Assembly: GCF_014205015.1 (NCBI RefSeq)
Contig: NZ_JACHMO010000001.1
Location: 5,518,001-5,582,000 of the forward strand
Reading direction: 5' to 3'
Source: Saccharothrix ecbatanensis
Lineage (GTDB): Bacteria; Actinomycetota; Actinomycetes; Mycobacteriales; Pseudonocardiaceae
Length of the DNA stretch: 64,000 bases
Shown here piece by piece: positions 8,426-16,439 of this stretch (the first letter of the stretch is position 1; every line of letters begins with the position of its first letter). The notes beneath the pieces were generated by a model, which did no database searches, was not told where the DNA came from, and saw nothing but the letters and a program-made list of their open reading frames with translations. The translations under genes were made by a program, and so were the position numbers.

Positions 8426-8460
8426 TCACAGGCTCCGCAGAGCGGTTCGGGCTACCGCGG

Positions 8461-8613
8461 TCAGGCCATCTCGCCGGTGTTCTGCGGCGGCACGTCGGCC
8501 GGCTCGCGGAACAGATCGGTGTAGGACCGCTGCTCGTCCCGGCCCAGACCGTTGGCGGTCTCGGTCCGGGTCGTGTCCGGGTGGCTGAACAGCTCGTTGA
8601 ACGAAGTTGACAT
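8461..8613 (-). CDS. Small acidic peptide of 50 residues, unknown function
   Basis: It reads from MSTSFNELFSHPDT to PADVPPQNTGEMA. It is hydrophilic, has no Cys and no signal peptide, and repeats an F-x-(D/E)-LF-like pattern (FNELF, YTDLF). A weak GGAGAAAG ribosome site lies ~15 nt upstream of ATG 8613, and a strong terminator follows it. I do not recognise the family. The size and strongly structured flanks would fit a RiPP precursor or small regulatory protein, but no modification enzyme is adjacent; the divergent neighbour is a transglutaminase-like gene. Confidence 0.45.
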   Translation of the reverse strand: MSTSFNELFSHPDTTRTETANGLGRDEQRSYTDLFREPADVPPQNTGEMA

Positions 8614-8871
8614 GTGTTCCGACTTTCTCCGCGTCCGCTGCGTGCTCACGGCCGGCGATGCCGGGCCGGAGATCCTCACACGGCGCGAGGGTTTTCGGGT
8701 TCAGAAGATATGAATCGCCCCGATGACACCCACGGTACACGTCGTGGTGCCGTGGGCGCCACAGCGTTATGGTGGGCGTGTCGGGCGCAACTCGCAGGGC
8801 GGCGGTAGAGCCGGCTTCGTCCCCGACGAAACCGATCCGGTCCGGTCCAGACCGGGGACGGGAGCACCGAC

Positions 8872-9735
8872 ATGGGGTCGGCTGCCGAAAGCGACGCCGG
8901 TCCGGCCTCGGACCGAAGGTTCCTGCGCATCGGGTGCGCGTTCACGTACCGGGCCGAAGTGGACACCCCCACGGTGTTCCAGGTGCGGCCGGCGCGCGAC
9001 CAGGACGTGCGGGTGACGAACGAACGGCTGTCGGTCGAGCCGGATGTCGCCATGCGCCACTACGTGGACCTGTACGGCAACCTGTGCTCACGCGTCGTTC
9101 TGCCGAGCGGTCTGTCCACAATGCACTACAGCGCGCTCGCGGAAGTGGCGGACGCGCCGGAGGAAGCCGACGAGGACGCGCCGGAAACGGCCCCTGACGA
9201 GCTGTCCGACGACGTGCTGCACTACACGCTGCCCAGCCGCTACTGCCTGCCCGACGTGCTCGCCGACGAGGCGTGGCAGCGGTTCGGCTCGCTGGCCCCG
9301 GGTTACCGCCGGGTGCGGGCGATCTGCGCGCACGTGCACGAGCACCTGAGCTTCGGCTACGGCAGCTCCACCGCGCTGTCCACGGCCGCCGACGTCAACA
9401 CGTCGGGCGCGGGCGTGTGCCGGGACTACGCCCACCTGGCGATCTCGTTCTGCCGTGCGCTCAACATCCCGGCGCGGTACGTCTTCGGCTACCTGCCCGC
9501 CCTGGACGTGGCGTCCGACGGCACGCCGATGGACTTCGCCGCGTGGGTGGAGGTCCGGCTGGGCGACCGGTGGTGGACGTTCGACCCGCGCAACAACGCC
9601 CGGCGCAAGGGTCGGGTCGTCATCGGGCGCGGCCGGGACGCCGCCGACGTCGCCATGGCCACCACGTTCGGCGGCCCGGCGCTGGAGTCGATGGTCGTGC
9701 ACGCGGAAGAGGAGTTGGCGCCCGCACGGCTGTGA
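8872..9735 (+). CDS. Transglutaminase-like superfamily protein (cysteine protease fold)
   Basis: This 287-residue protein has an N-terminal beta-rich region (IGCAFTYRAEVDTPTVFQVR; bacterial transglutaminase N-terminal type) and a transglutaminase core (~150-255). The catalytic Cys is in GAGVCRDYAHLAISFCRALN. The classical His position (MDFAAWVEV) is Ala, while FDPRNNARRKGRVVIGRGRD is intact. As I recall, many actinobacterial members of this family lack His at this site, so activity is uncertain rather than excluded. ATG 8872 follows GGGAG. Similar genes often sit near alpha-E or circularly permuted ATP-grasp genes; none is here. Confidence 0.82.
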   Translation: MGSAAESDAGPASDRRFLRIGCAFTYRAEVDTPTVFQVRPARDQDVRVTNERLSVEPDVAMRHYVDLYGNLCSRVVLPSGLSTMHYSALAEVADAPEEADEDAPETAPDELSDDVLHYTLPSRYCLPDVLADEAWQRFGSLAPGYRRVRAICAHVHEHLSFGYGSSTALSTAADVNTSGAGVCRDYAHLAISFCRALNIPARYVFGYLPALDVASDGTPMDFAAWVEVRLGDRWWTFDPRNNARRKGRVVIGRGRDAADVAMATTFGGPALESMVVHAEEELAPARL

Positions 9736-10006
9736 CCAGGCACGGGGCCAATCACGGGACCAAGCCGGTGTTCCGCCAAACGGGTGACAAGGCGGCGTGC
9801 GGGAACTAATCCGGGCCCCGGTGGGTTGTACGGAGTGGTCGTCAATTTTGTGTCCGTGTTTCCACAGCAGTTTCGCGGGAATGATGTTGCGGACGAAGTT
9901 CTTTCTTTGCTTTGCAGGACAAGCTGGAGAAGTCGTCGTCTGAGATCCGACCCGGAGCCGCGGTTCAGCGGCGCCGATCCAGCACTGCCCAAGGAAGAGA
10001 GAACAG

Positions 10007-10207
10007 ATGACTCAGGGAACCGTGAAGTGGTTCAACTCGGAGAAGGGCTTCGGCTTCATCTCCCACGACAACGGCCCGGACGTGTTCGTGCACTACTCGG
10101 AGATCGAGGGCTTCGGCTACCGCAGCCTGGAAGAGAACCAGCACGTCCAGTTCGAGATCAACCAGGGGCCCAAGGGCCTCCAGGCCGTCGGCGTCCGCGC
10201 CGTCTGA
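10007..10207 (+). CDS. Cold-shock protein, CspA family
   Basis: This 66-residue single OB-fold RNA chaperone has the expected start [18 protein letters not shown] (RNP1) and DVFVHYSEI (RNP2). ATG is preceded by AAGGAAGAG. The 271-bp gap upstream (9736-10006) holds no gene; its lower half, unusually AT-rich for this genome, is probably the long structured 5' leader that cold-shock genes use for temperature-dependent translation. A terminator hairpin follows. Confidence 0.96.
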   Translation: MTQGTVKWFNSEKGFGFISHDNGPDVFVHYSEIEGFGYRSLEENQHVQFEINQGPKGLQAVGVRAV

Positions 10208-10266
10208 GCCGCTTGATCCCACCTACCTGCTCCTACCAGCTGAAACGCTGACGGAGACGCGGAAAA

Positions 10267-10305
10267 CCGGTGCCCCTCGTTCCCTTCGGGGGCGGGGGGC
10301 ACCGG
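10267..10305 (+). terminator. Terminator hairpin after the cold-shock gene
   Basis: A 10-bp inverted repeat (10267-10276 with 10296-10305) with a C/G-rich loop that can extend the stem. Confidence 0.7.
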
Positions 10306-10408
10306 CATTCGCCGCATCGTCGCATCGTCGCCCTGGGCGACACCCACACCGATCGCCCGAGACCCCGGCGGCGGAGACCAGGTCACCGCACGCACGGAGG
10401 TATCCCCG

Positions 10409-11386
10409 TTGACTGAAGCCGTTCGCACGAATCCGCCACCGGAGAGTTCGACGCCGGACAGTTCGCACAACGGGCCCGAGCCGATGCTGGCCGGTGAGAA
10501 GTCGTCGACCCAGGTGTTCCTGGTGAAGCTCTTCGTCGTCATCCCGGCGCTCGCGCTGGCCGCCGCCGTGCCGCTGGCCTGGGGTTGGGGCCTCGGCTGG
10601 CTCGACATCGGCCTGGCCCTGTTCTTCTACACGCTGACGTGCCTCGGCGTGACGATCGGGTTCCACCGCTACTTCACCCACGGGGCGTTCACCGCCAACC
10701 GCGGTCTGCGGATCGCGCTCGCCGTCGTCGGCAGCATGGCGATGCAGGGGCCGGTCGTCGACTGGGTCGCCGACCACCGCAGGCACCACGCCTACGCGGA
10801 CCGTGACGGCGACCCGCATTCGCCGTGGCGGTTCGGCACGTCCGCGAGCGCGTTGGCCAAGGGCTTCTGGCACGCCCACCTCGGGTGGATGTTCCAGCGT
10901 GAGCAGACCAACGCGGCACGCTTCGCGCCCGACCTGCTCGCCGACGCCGACATCCAGCGCGTCAACCGCTGGTTCCCGGCGCTGACCGTCGCGACACTGC
11001 TGTCCCCCGCCCTCATCGCCGGCCTGGTGACGTGGAGCTGGTGGGGCGCGCTGACCGCGTTCTTCTGGGCCGGGCTCGTGCGCGTCGCCGTGCTGCACCA
11101 CGTGACGTGGTCCGTGAACTCCATCTGCCACATGATCGGCGACCGGCCGTTCACGGCGAGGGACAAGTCCGCCAACTTCTGGCCGCTGGCGATCGCCTCC
11201 ATGGGCGAGTCCTGGCACAACTCCCACCACGCCGACCCGACGTGCGCGAGGCACGGCGTGCGGCGCGGGCAGATCGACATCTCGGCGCGCTTCATCTGGG
11301 CCTTCGAGAAGCTGGGCTGGGCCACCAAGGTCCGCTGGCCGAGGCCGGAATTCCTGGCGCGCAAGCTCAAGGCCTCCGCGGCCTGA
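10409..11386 (+). CDS. Acyl-CoA / fatty-acid delta-9-type desaturase
   Basis: This 325-residue membrane di-iron desaturase has all three histidine boxes: GFHRYFTH (~90), DHRRHHAYAD (~127) and WHNSHHAD (~270), in the order and spacing of stearoyl-CoA-type desaturases. Hydrophobic segments lie at ~35-80, ~100-118 and ~190-225. The start is TTG 10409, decided by GGAGG 9 nt upstream; the next Met (10484) would leave a short N-terminus without a ribosome site. It follows the cold-shock gene, which fits adjustment of membrane fluidity in the cold, though a terminator separates them. Confidence 0.92.
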   Translation: MTEAVRTNPPPESSTPDSSHNGPEPMLAGEKSSTQVFLVKLFVVIPALALAAAVPLAWGWGLGWLDIGLALFFYTLTCLGVTIGFHRYFTHGAFTANRGLRIALAVVGSMAMQGPVVDWVADHRRHHAYADRDGDPHSPWRFGTSASALAKGFWHAHLGWMFQREQTNAARFAPDLLADADIQRVNRWFPALTVATLLSPALIAGLVTWSWWGALTAFFWAGLVRVAVLHHVTWSVNSICHMIGDRPFTARDKSANFWPLAIASMGESWHNSHHADPTCARHGVRRGQIDISARFIWAFEKLGWATKVRWPRPEFLARKLKASAA

Positions 11387-11400
11387 CCCCCGTTCGACCA

Positions 11401-11431
11401 CAACTGCCCGTGCCACCGGCACGGGCAGTTG
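11401..11431 (+). terminator. Terminator hairpin after the desaturase gene
   Basis: A perfect 14-bp inverted repeat (11401-11414 with 11418-11431) with a 3-nt loop, 14 bp past the stop. Confidence 0.8.
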
Positions 11432-11682
11432 GCCGTGCTCGGAAGTGGCTCGGAAGTGCGCGAAATGCGTATTCCGTGACAATCGGCGCAGCTGCCCGAC
11501 GGGAGCGGGACGTGGCCCGGCGTGTACCGTGGGTGGTGGCGGGAACCGTTCGAGCATCATGCTCCACGTTGCCGGTTTCCCGATGCCTTCTCGCATCGCC
11601 CGTGAGCGGGACCTCGTTTGGCGGGCGGTTCGTCGTCCGTTCGGGCGTGGTGTCTACGACTTGCTCCGTGCGTGCGGACTGG

Positions 11683-11883
11683 ATGGATCAGATGAACCAG
11701 GTCTTGCCGACGATCGAGTCGGATGTCACCACCGAAGCCGCCGAGGCCGACGGGGCCGCGTCGCCGAAGTGCGTCGCGTGCAAGCACTCGTGGGCCTCGC
11801 ACGACCGGATCGCGATGCGCTTCTGCACCGCGACCACCACCGAGCACCACACCAGGGGCTGCGTCTGCCCCGCCGGCGACTAG
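11683..11883 (+). CDS. RGCVC-motif small cysteine-rich protein
   Basis: This protein has 66 residues (ATG 11683; ATG 11692 is an alternative with GGATGG upstream). The C-terminal half has paired cysteines, CVACKHSWASHD and FCTATTT, then the hallmark HTRGCVCPAGD. RGCVC-type proteins are widespread, uncharacterised actinomycete proteins that may bind zinc. Its stop is 7 bp from the stop of the converging type VII-type operon. Confidence 0.75.
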   Translation: MDQMNQVLPTIESDVTTEAAEADGAASPKCVACKHSWASHDRIAMRFCTATTTEHHTRGCVCPAGD

Positions 11884-11890
11884 CCGAGCT

Positions 11891-12367
11891 TCACCACGCC
11901 GGGCGGCTCTGGTAGGCCGCCTCCGGCTCCTCGTCCACCACCCGCGCCTCACGTCGGACGACGCGGGGCGCGATGGCGTGCGGCTCCTGCGGGGCCTCGT
12001 CGCCGAACAGCCGCCGGTCCTCGGCCAGCACCTGGTCCAGCAGCTTCGTGTCACCCAGCGCCGACCGGACCACCTCGGCCTGCCTGCGGGCCGCCTCCAC
12101 CCGGGCCGACGCGATCGTCCGCAACGTCGTGGACGACAGCGCCGCCGGGTCGGTGGTCCGCACCGCGGCCCCGAACGTGATCGACCTGACCGTGCCGTCC
12201 GACCCGGCGACCACGGTCACCACGCCGTCGTCGGACGTCGCAGTGCCCACCACGTCCTTCAAGTCCTCCGCCATGCGCTGGTACGACTCCGCGCGCAGCC
12301 GGTTGTCGGCGGCGGCCGTGTCGATGGCCTCGATGCGGCGCAGCAGGATCTCGGCGGACTCGGTCAC
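11891..12367 (-). CDS. YbaB/EbfC-family protein of a type VII secretion-type operon
   Basis: This 158-residue protein starts at GTG 12367, which overlaps the preceding gene's stop (GTGA), so it is co-translated. Residues ~10-110 (LRRIEAIDTAAADNRLRAES, GVVTVVAGSDGTVRSITFG, LSSTTLRTIASARVEAARRQ) match the YbaB/EbfC nucleoid-associated fold used by many ESX/WXG accessory genes. The C-terminus is a variable charged tail. It is the last gene of the four-gene operon; precise role unknown. Confidence 0.7.
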   Translation of the reverse strand: MTESAEILLRRIEAIDTAAADNRLRAESYQRMAEDLKDVVGTATSDDGVVTVVAGSDGTVRSITFGAAVRTTDPAALSSTTLRTIASARVEAARRQAEVVRSALGDTKLLDQVLAEDRRLFGDEAPQEPHAIAPRVVRREARVVDEEPEAAYQSRPAW

Positions 12368-12849
12368 CGGGTCACTCCCTCGTCCGGGCGGATGGTCTTG
12401 AGGAACGCCTGGAAGTCGCCCACCAGGTCCTCGAACTGCTCCGGCGTCGCGCTCAGCACGATCTCCAGCACCGCGCGCCGACTCTTGTCGCGCACGTCCG
12501 GCATGGCCAGGAAAACCTGCAGTTGCACCAGTTCCACCGGCCGGCCGTCGATCGGCACGGTCATCCGCACGACCTGCGTGTAGGCGGACTCCAGCTCGTT
12601 GCGCCGCCCGATCTCGACCGGGCCGCCGACGCCGCGTTCCAGCCGTGCCGCGGCCTCCGCCGCCACCTGCGCCAACGTCACGTCCGTGCGGACCTCGCCG
12701 CTGATCGTCACGTTCGCGGTGAACCCGGCGCTGGAGCCGGGGTGCAGCGCGACGAACGCCGCCTGCGACGCGCCCACCTCGTCGGGAGGGGCCGAGAGCC
12801 ACCCGTCGGGCAGCGAGAACTCGATCGGCACCGGAAGGGTGGTGGCCAT
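12364..12849 (-). CDS. Conserved ESX-operon accessory protein, LpqN/DUF1795-like
   Basis: This 161-residue protein (MATTLPVPIEFSLPDGWLSA) continues with a beta-rich domain (GFTANVTISGEVRTD, QVVRMTVPIDG, ATPEQFEDLVGDFQAFLKTI) of the PsbP/LpqN-like kind. ATG 12849 is preferred because AGGAGGAG lies 9 nt upstream. An in-frame ATG at 12885 overlaps the stop of the upstream gene (ATGA) and could also be used. It has no signal peptide. The position in the operon suggests a cytoplasmic or chaperone-like partner of the secreted proteins. Confidence 0.6.
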   Translation of the reverse strand: MATTLPVPIEFSLPDGWLSAPPDEVGASQAAFVALHPGSSAGFTANVTISGEVRTDVTLAQVAAEAAARLERGVGGPVEIGRRNELESAYTQVVRMTVPIDGRPVELVQLQVFLAMPDVRDKSRRAVLEIVLSATPEQFEDLVGDFQAFLKTIRPDEGVTR

Positions 12850-12881
12850 GCCTGCGTCTCCTCCTGCGATCCTGCGGTAGG

Positions 12882-14252
12882 TCATCGGCCGAACAACCGG
12901 CCGATCGCGCGACCGGCGCCTTCGGCCACGTTCTCCACGCCGCGCCCGACGTCCTTCGCGATCTCGCCCACGTCGTCCGCGACGTCGATCACCGTCTCGA
13001 CGACCTCGACCGGGTCGACGCTGACGTCGAACCCGACCTTGCCACCCACGCCCAACCCGACGCCGAGCGACCCGCCGATGTGGAACTTGCCGTCCTCGCC
13101 CATGCCGAATTGCCCGCTCGCCTGCGCGCCGACGCCCGCCCAGGCCTCGCCGTTCACGCCCGCGCCGATGCCGGCGACCTCGGCGCTCGCCTCACCGGAC
13201 ACCTTGGCGCCGGCGAACGCCTCCGCGTTGCCCTTCGCGCCCAGCCAGCCGACCGTGCCCTTGGCCTCGGCGGACGCGCCCACGATGGCGTCCGCGCTGC
13301 CCGAGACGCCCGCGTGCTTGCCGAGGCTGATCTCGCCCTCGGCGTGCCCCTTGGCCAGGTACGCGCTCGCGTTCGCGCCCACCGTGACGCCCGCGGCGCT
13401 CGCGGTCGCGGTCACCCCGGCTTCCGCGCCGAGCACCGAGCCGCTGATGCTGCCGCTGCCCGACAGCGGCCCGGCGGTGAAGTCGCCTTCCTTGCTGCCG
13501 TGGGCGACGTCGACCTGCCAGTCCTTGCCGGCCGTGCGCTCGTGCAGGTCGATGCCGAACTTCTTCGCGACCTCGGCGATCGCCTCGGTGAGCAGGCGTT
13601 CGGACTCGCTGCCCGTCTTGCCCTGGTACGACTTGCCGCCCGGACCTTTCTGCCAGCCGCCGGGGTCCTTGCCGTTCTCGTCGGTCTCGCGGTGGGAGGC
13701 GCCGAACGAGTCCTTGCCGAACGACTTCTTGTAGCCGCCCTTGCCGTCGGACTCCCAGCCGAGCGCCTTGGCGACCACGTCACCGATGCCGGACAGCCCC
13801 GCGCGGGCGTCGTCGAGGACCTTCTGGGCGTTGGCCGTGGCGGCCTGGCCCGGGTCCTGGAACGGGGCGGTCGTGCCGGACAGCACCATGGCGTCGTGCT
13901 GCGCGACGGCGAGGCGGGTCGCGGCCTGCGCCTCCAGGTGCATCTCGACGGCGCGTTGCGCTTCGGACTGGCACTTGACCAGCACGTCGCCGTAGTCGGC
14001 CAGCGCCTGCCCGCCGCCGCCCAGGTCCTCGCCGGCCTGGAGCCAGCGGGGCGGTTCGGACCGGAAGACGGACCGGAACGCGGTGCTCGCGTCACCGCTC
14101 CAGCCGCCGGGCTCGATCCGGCCGAGGTCCTCGCCGACCGCCACGACCGCCCGCAGCGTCTGCACGAGTTGGCGGAGGTCACCGGTGATCAGCTCGGGCT
14201 CGCCGGGGATGAGCGCCTTGGGGTCGTTGGTCTCGCCGAGTCGGGCCGCCAT
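12882..14252 (-). CDS. Large Ala/Gly-rich WXG-like protein, probable type VII substrate
   Basis: This 456-residue protein has an N-terminal ~150-residue helical region containing GGWSGDAS (WXG-like turn) and long amphipathic helices, as in ESX substrates. Residues ~265-410 are a low-complexity array alternating Ala, Gly, Ser and small hydrophobic residues (GVTVGANASAYLAKGHAEGE), suggesting a repetitive beta structure. The C-terminal ~50 residues form an acidic helical tail (VETVIDVADDVGEIAKDVG). Its ATG 14252 overlaps the last base of the preceding stop. No toxin or nuclease motif is visible at the C-terminus. Function unknown. Confidence 0.6.
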   Translation of the reverse strand: MAARLGETNDPKALIPGEPELITGDLRQLVQTLRAVVAVGEDLGRIEPGGWSGDASTAFRSVFRSEPPRWLQAGEDLGGGGQALADYGDVLVKCQSEAQRAVEMHLEAQAATRLAVAQHDAMVLSGTTAPFQDPGQAATANAQKVLDDARAGLSGIGDVVAKALGWESDGKGGYKKSFGKDSFGASHRETDENGKDPGGWQKGPGGKSYQGKTGSESERLLTEAIAEVAKKFGIDLHERTAGKDWQVDVAHGSKEGDFTAGPLSGSGSISGSVLGAEAGVTATASAAGVTVGANASAYLAKGHAEGEISLGKHAGVSGSADAIVGASAEAKGTVGWLGAKGNAEAFAGAKVSGEASAEVAGIGAGVNGEAWAGVGAQASGQFGMGEDGKFHIGGSLGVGLGVGGKVGFDVSVDPVEVVETVIDVADDVGEIAKDVGRGVENVAEGAGRAIGRLFGR

Positions 14253-14596
14253 CAGGACACCGGCTTCAGCGGCGTGGTCCCCAGGCGGCGCGAGATGTCG
14301 CCGGCGGGCGCCGGTTCCCCGAGCCGGCCGAACCCGACCGCCTCTTCACCGTCGACGTCCACATAGGACGACGCGGCGGCGCGGAGCCCGATGGCGTGCT
14401 CGTCGGCCTCCTGCCGAAGCCGCTCGACGTACGCCTTCATCTCCTGGATGAACAGCTCCCAGGCTCCGGCGACGCCGTCGTGCCCGTACTCGCCGCTGGG
14501 CCCGCACCACACCAGGCCCGCCGTCTTGTCGCCCGCGTCACCGATCTCACCGGCCGCCCGCCGTAACTCCTCGGGCACCGCTCCGAACCCCGCCAT
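14252..14596 (-). CDS. EspC/WXG100-like small secreted protein
   Basis: This 114-residue protein (MAGFGAVPEELRRAAGEIGD) has two helices separated around GPSGEYGHDGVAGAWELF, then KAYVERLRQEADEHAIGLRA and SYVDVDGEEA, as in EspC/DUF2580 ESX substrates. It is first in a four-gene minus-strand operon. ATG 14596 is chosen as the conserved N-terminal start; the frame opens further upstream but reads as non-coding. No EccC ATPase or EccB/D membrane genes are in the window, so export would use a machine encoded elsewhere. Confidence 0.68.
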   Translation of the reverse strand: MAGFGAVPEELRRAAGEIGDAGDKTAGLVWCGPSGEYGHDGVAGAWELFIQEMKAYVERLRQEADEHAIGLRAAASSYVDVDGEEAVGFGRLGEPAPAGDISRRLGTTPLKPVS

Positions 14597-14709
14597 GTCC
14601 ACCCATCCGTCCACTCGACACCACGCCGTCAGACGCAGCCGACGCCATGATCGTTCCGGTGACACGTATATCGGAGGTTACGATCCCGGCCGGCACCGAG
14701 GGGGGACAC

Positions 14710-15363
14710 TTGAGACACACGCTGGTCGTCGTGGCATTGCTGGTCACGGCCTGTTCGCCGACACCGACGGCGACACCGACATCGACGGCGGTGTCGGAGC
14801 CGCCCGCCACCTCCACCACCACGACCACTCGGTCGGTCGACCCGGAACTCGGTCCGCGCCGGCTGAAGGCCGCCGCCCTGCCGGTCGACACCTTCGTCAC
14901 GCACGGCGCCGACCAGCCCAAGGACGACAAGTACGGCAAGTGGAACGTGGTGGACATGTGCGGCGGCGTCCGCGACCCGGGCAAGTACACGTCGTACTAC
15001 CGGTCGTGGGGCAGCGACCGCATCTCGGCGTTCAACTACGTGCACCGCTTCGAGGACACCACCGCCGGCGAGATCCTGGCCCGGATCGCGGACCGCGCGA
15101 GGACGTGCGCCTCGTACCGCCACGACGACGGGTCGACGCGAGCGGTCCGCGCCGACACCGAGATGCCGAAGAACCCGATCCTGTCCGGGATCTTCGGCTA
15201 CTGCGAGGAGTTCCAGCCGGGCGCGCACGTCTGCGCCGCCGTGCTCAGCCGCGACAACCTCATGTCGGTGGTCGCCGTGGCCGCCAAGGGCGAGTCCGCC
15301 GACGTGCACTCCCAGCTGCTGGAAATCGTGCCTACGGCGATCGACGCGATCCTGAAGGCCTGA
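14710..15363 (+). CDS. Secreted lipoprotein with DUF3558-like fold
   Basis: This 217-residue protein starts at TTG 14710 behind GAGGGGGG. The signal peptide MRHTLVVVALLVTAC has a lipobox (V-T-A-C), followed by a Thr/Pro linker. The mature domain has four Cys (VDMCGGVRD, ARTCASY, FGYCEEF, HVCAAVLSR) as expected for DUF3558-type actinobacterial lipoproteins. It is divergent from the type VII-type operon, with 113 bp between starts, so it may belong functionally with it. Ligand unknown. Confidence 0.65.
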   Translation: MRHTLVVVALLVTACSPTPTATPTSTAVSEPPATSTTTTTRSVDPELGPRRLKAAALPVDTFVTHGADQPKDDKYGKWNVVDMCGGVRDPGKYTSYYRSWGSDRISAFNYVHRFEDTTAGEILARIADRARTCASYRHDDGSTRAVRADTEMPKNPILSGIFGYCEEFQPGAHVCAAVLSRDNLMSVVAVAAKGESADVHSQLLEIVPTAIDAILKA

Positions 15364-15367
15364 CCGT

Positions 15368-16360
15368 TCAGCGCGGGTCGACGCTGGTGGCGGTGTCGCC
15401 GAAGACGAACGGGCTCGGCTCGCACTCGGCGATGAAGTCGGAGGGGAAGCCGAGCCGGAACTCCACCGACTCGTCCAACCGACGGACCGCGTCTTCGGGC
15501 AGGGTGACGTCGAGCGCGCCGAGGTTCTCGGTGAGCTGCGCGACGCTGCTCACGCCGACCAGCGGAAGCACCGCACGCGACTTGGCGCGCGTCCACGCGA
15601 GCGCCACCTGTGCCGGGCGGACGCCCAGCTCGTCGGCCACCGTGCGGACCGCGTTGGCCGCCGCACGGTCGCGCGCGGTCAGTGAAGCGGGGTCCACGCG
15701 CTTCGAACGGGGAGATCCGGGTGGTGCGTCGACGGTTCCGGACAGCTTGCCCGCGGCGAGTGGCGCCCACGCGGTCACGCTCAGTCCCAGCGCCTCGGCC
15801 ATCGGCAGCAGCTCGCGCTCGGCGTCCCGTTTCAGCAGGTTGTAGGGCACCTGGAGGCCGGCGAACGGCGTCCAGTCGCGCCACCGCGCGAGCGTGTTGG
15901 CGTGGGCGACGACCCAGGCCGGCGCGTCGGAGATGCCGGTGTAGAGGATCTTCCCGGCGCGGACGGCGTCGTCCAGCGCCCGCATGGTCTCCTCGACCGG
16001 GGTGTGCCGGTCCCAGATGTGCACCCAGTAGATGTCGATGTAGTCGGTGCGCAGCCGGCGCAGGCTCCGGTCCAGCGACCGCGCCAGGTTCTTGCGGTGG
16101 TTGCCCGAGGCGTTGGGGTCGGCGGCGTCGCGCGACAGCGTGTACTTCGTGCCGATGACGAACCTGTCGCGTCGCTCCACGATGGAGCCGAGCAGTTCCT
16201 CGCCGCCGCCGTAAGCCGACGCGGTGTCGAGCACGTTGCCGCCCGCGTCGGCGTAGGCGTCGATGATGCGGCGTGCCTCGGCGGGATCGGCGAAGGTCAT
16301 CGTGCCCAGCAGGAGTTCGGACACGCGCAGGCCGGTCTGGCCGAAGAGTCGGTACCTCAT
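15368..16360 (-). CDS. Aldo/keto reductase
   Basis: This 330-residue TIM-barrel NADPH-dependent oxidoreductase starts MRYRLFGQTGLRVSELLLGT. Catalytic residues can be seen: NVLDTASAYGGGEE (Asp, Tyr), FVIGTKYTLS (Lys) and YIDIYWVHIWD (His); cofactor loops include GVSSVAQLTENLGAL. Length is normal for the family. Start ATG 16360 lies 79 bp from the divergent regulator gene at 16440, which probably controls it. Substrate unknown. Confidence 0.9.
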   Translation of the reverse strand: MRYRLFGQTGLRVSELLLGTMTFADPAEARRIIDAYADAGGNVLDTASAYGGGEELLGSIVERRDRFVIGTKYTLSRDAADPNASGNHRKNLARSLDRSLRRLRTDYIDIYWVHIWDRHTPVEETMRALDDAVRAGKILYTGISDAPAWVVAHANTLARWRDWTPFAGLQVPYNLLKRDAERELLPMAEALGLSVTAWAPLAAGKLSGTVDAPPGSPRSKRVDPASLTARDRAAANAVRTVADELGVRPAQVALAWTRAKSRAVLPLVGVSSVAQLTENLGALDVTLPEDAVRRLDESVEFRLGFPSDFIAECEPSPFVFGDTATSVDPR

Positions 16361-16439
16361 GCCGCACAGCGTGGAACAGCCGGTCCGCCGGAGGGAGGCC
16401 CCGTCAGGGACCCTCTGGGCAGACCTAGACTCGGCGACC

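Noticed and set aside
8872..9735. Loss of the catalytic His as evidence of a dead enzyme
   Set aside because: Related actinobacterial proteins, as far as I recall, also lack His at this position, so it is not a strain-specific defect.
10935..11883. Longer plus-strand frame leading into the RGCVC protein from inside the desaturase gene
   Set aside because: It crosses the terminator hairpin at 11401-11431 and reads as non-protein before 11683.
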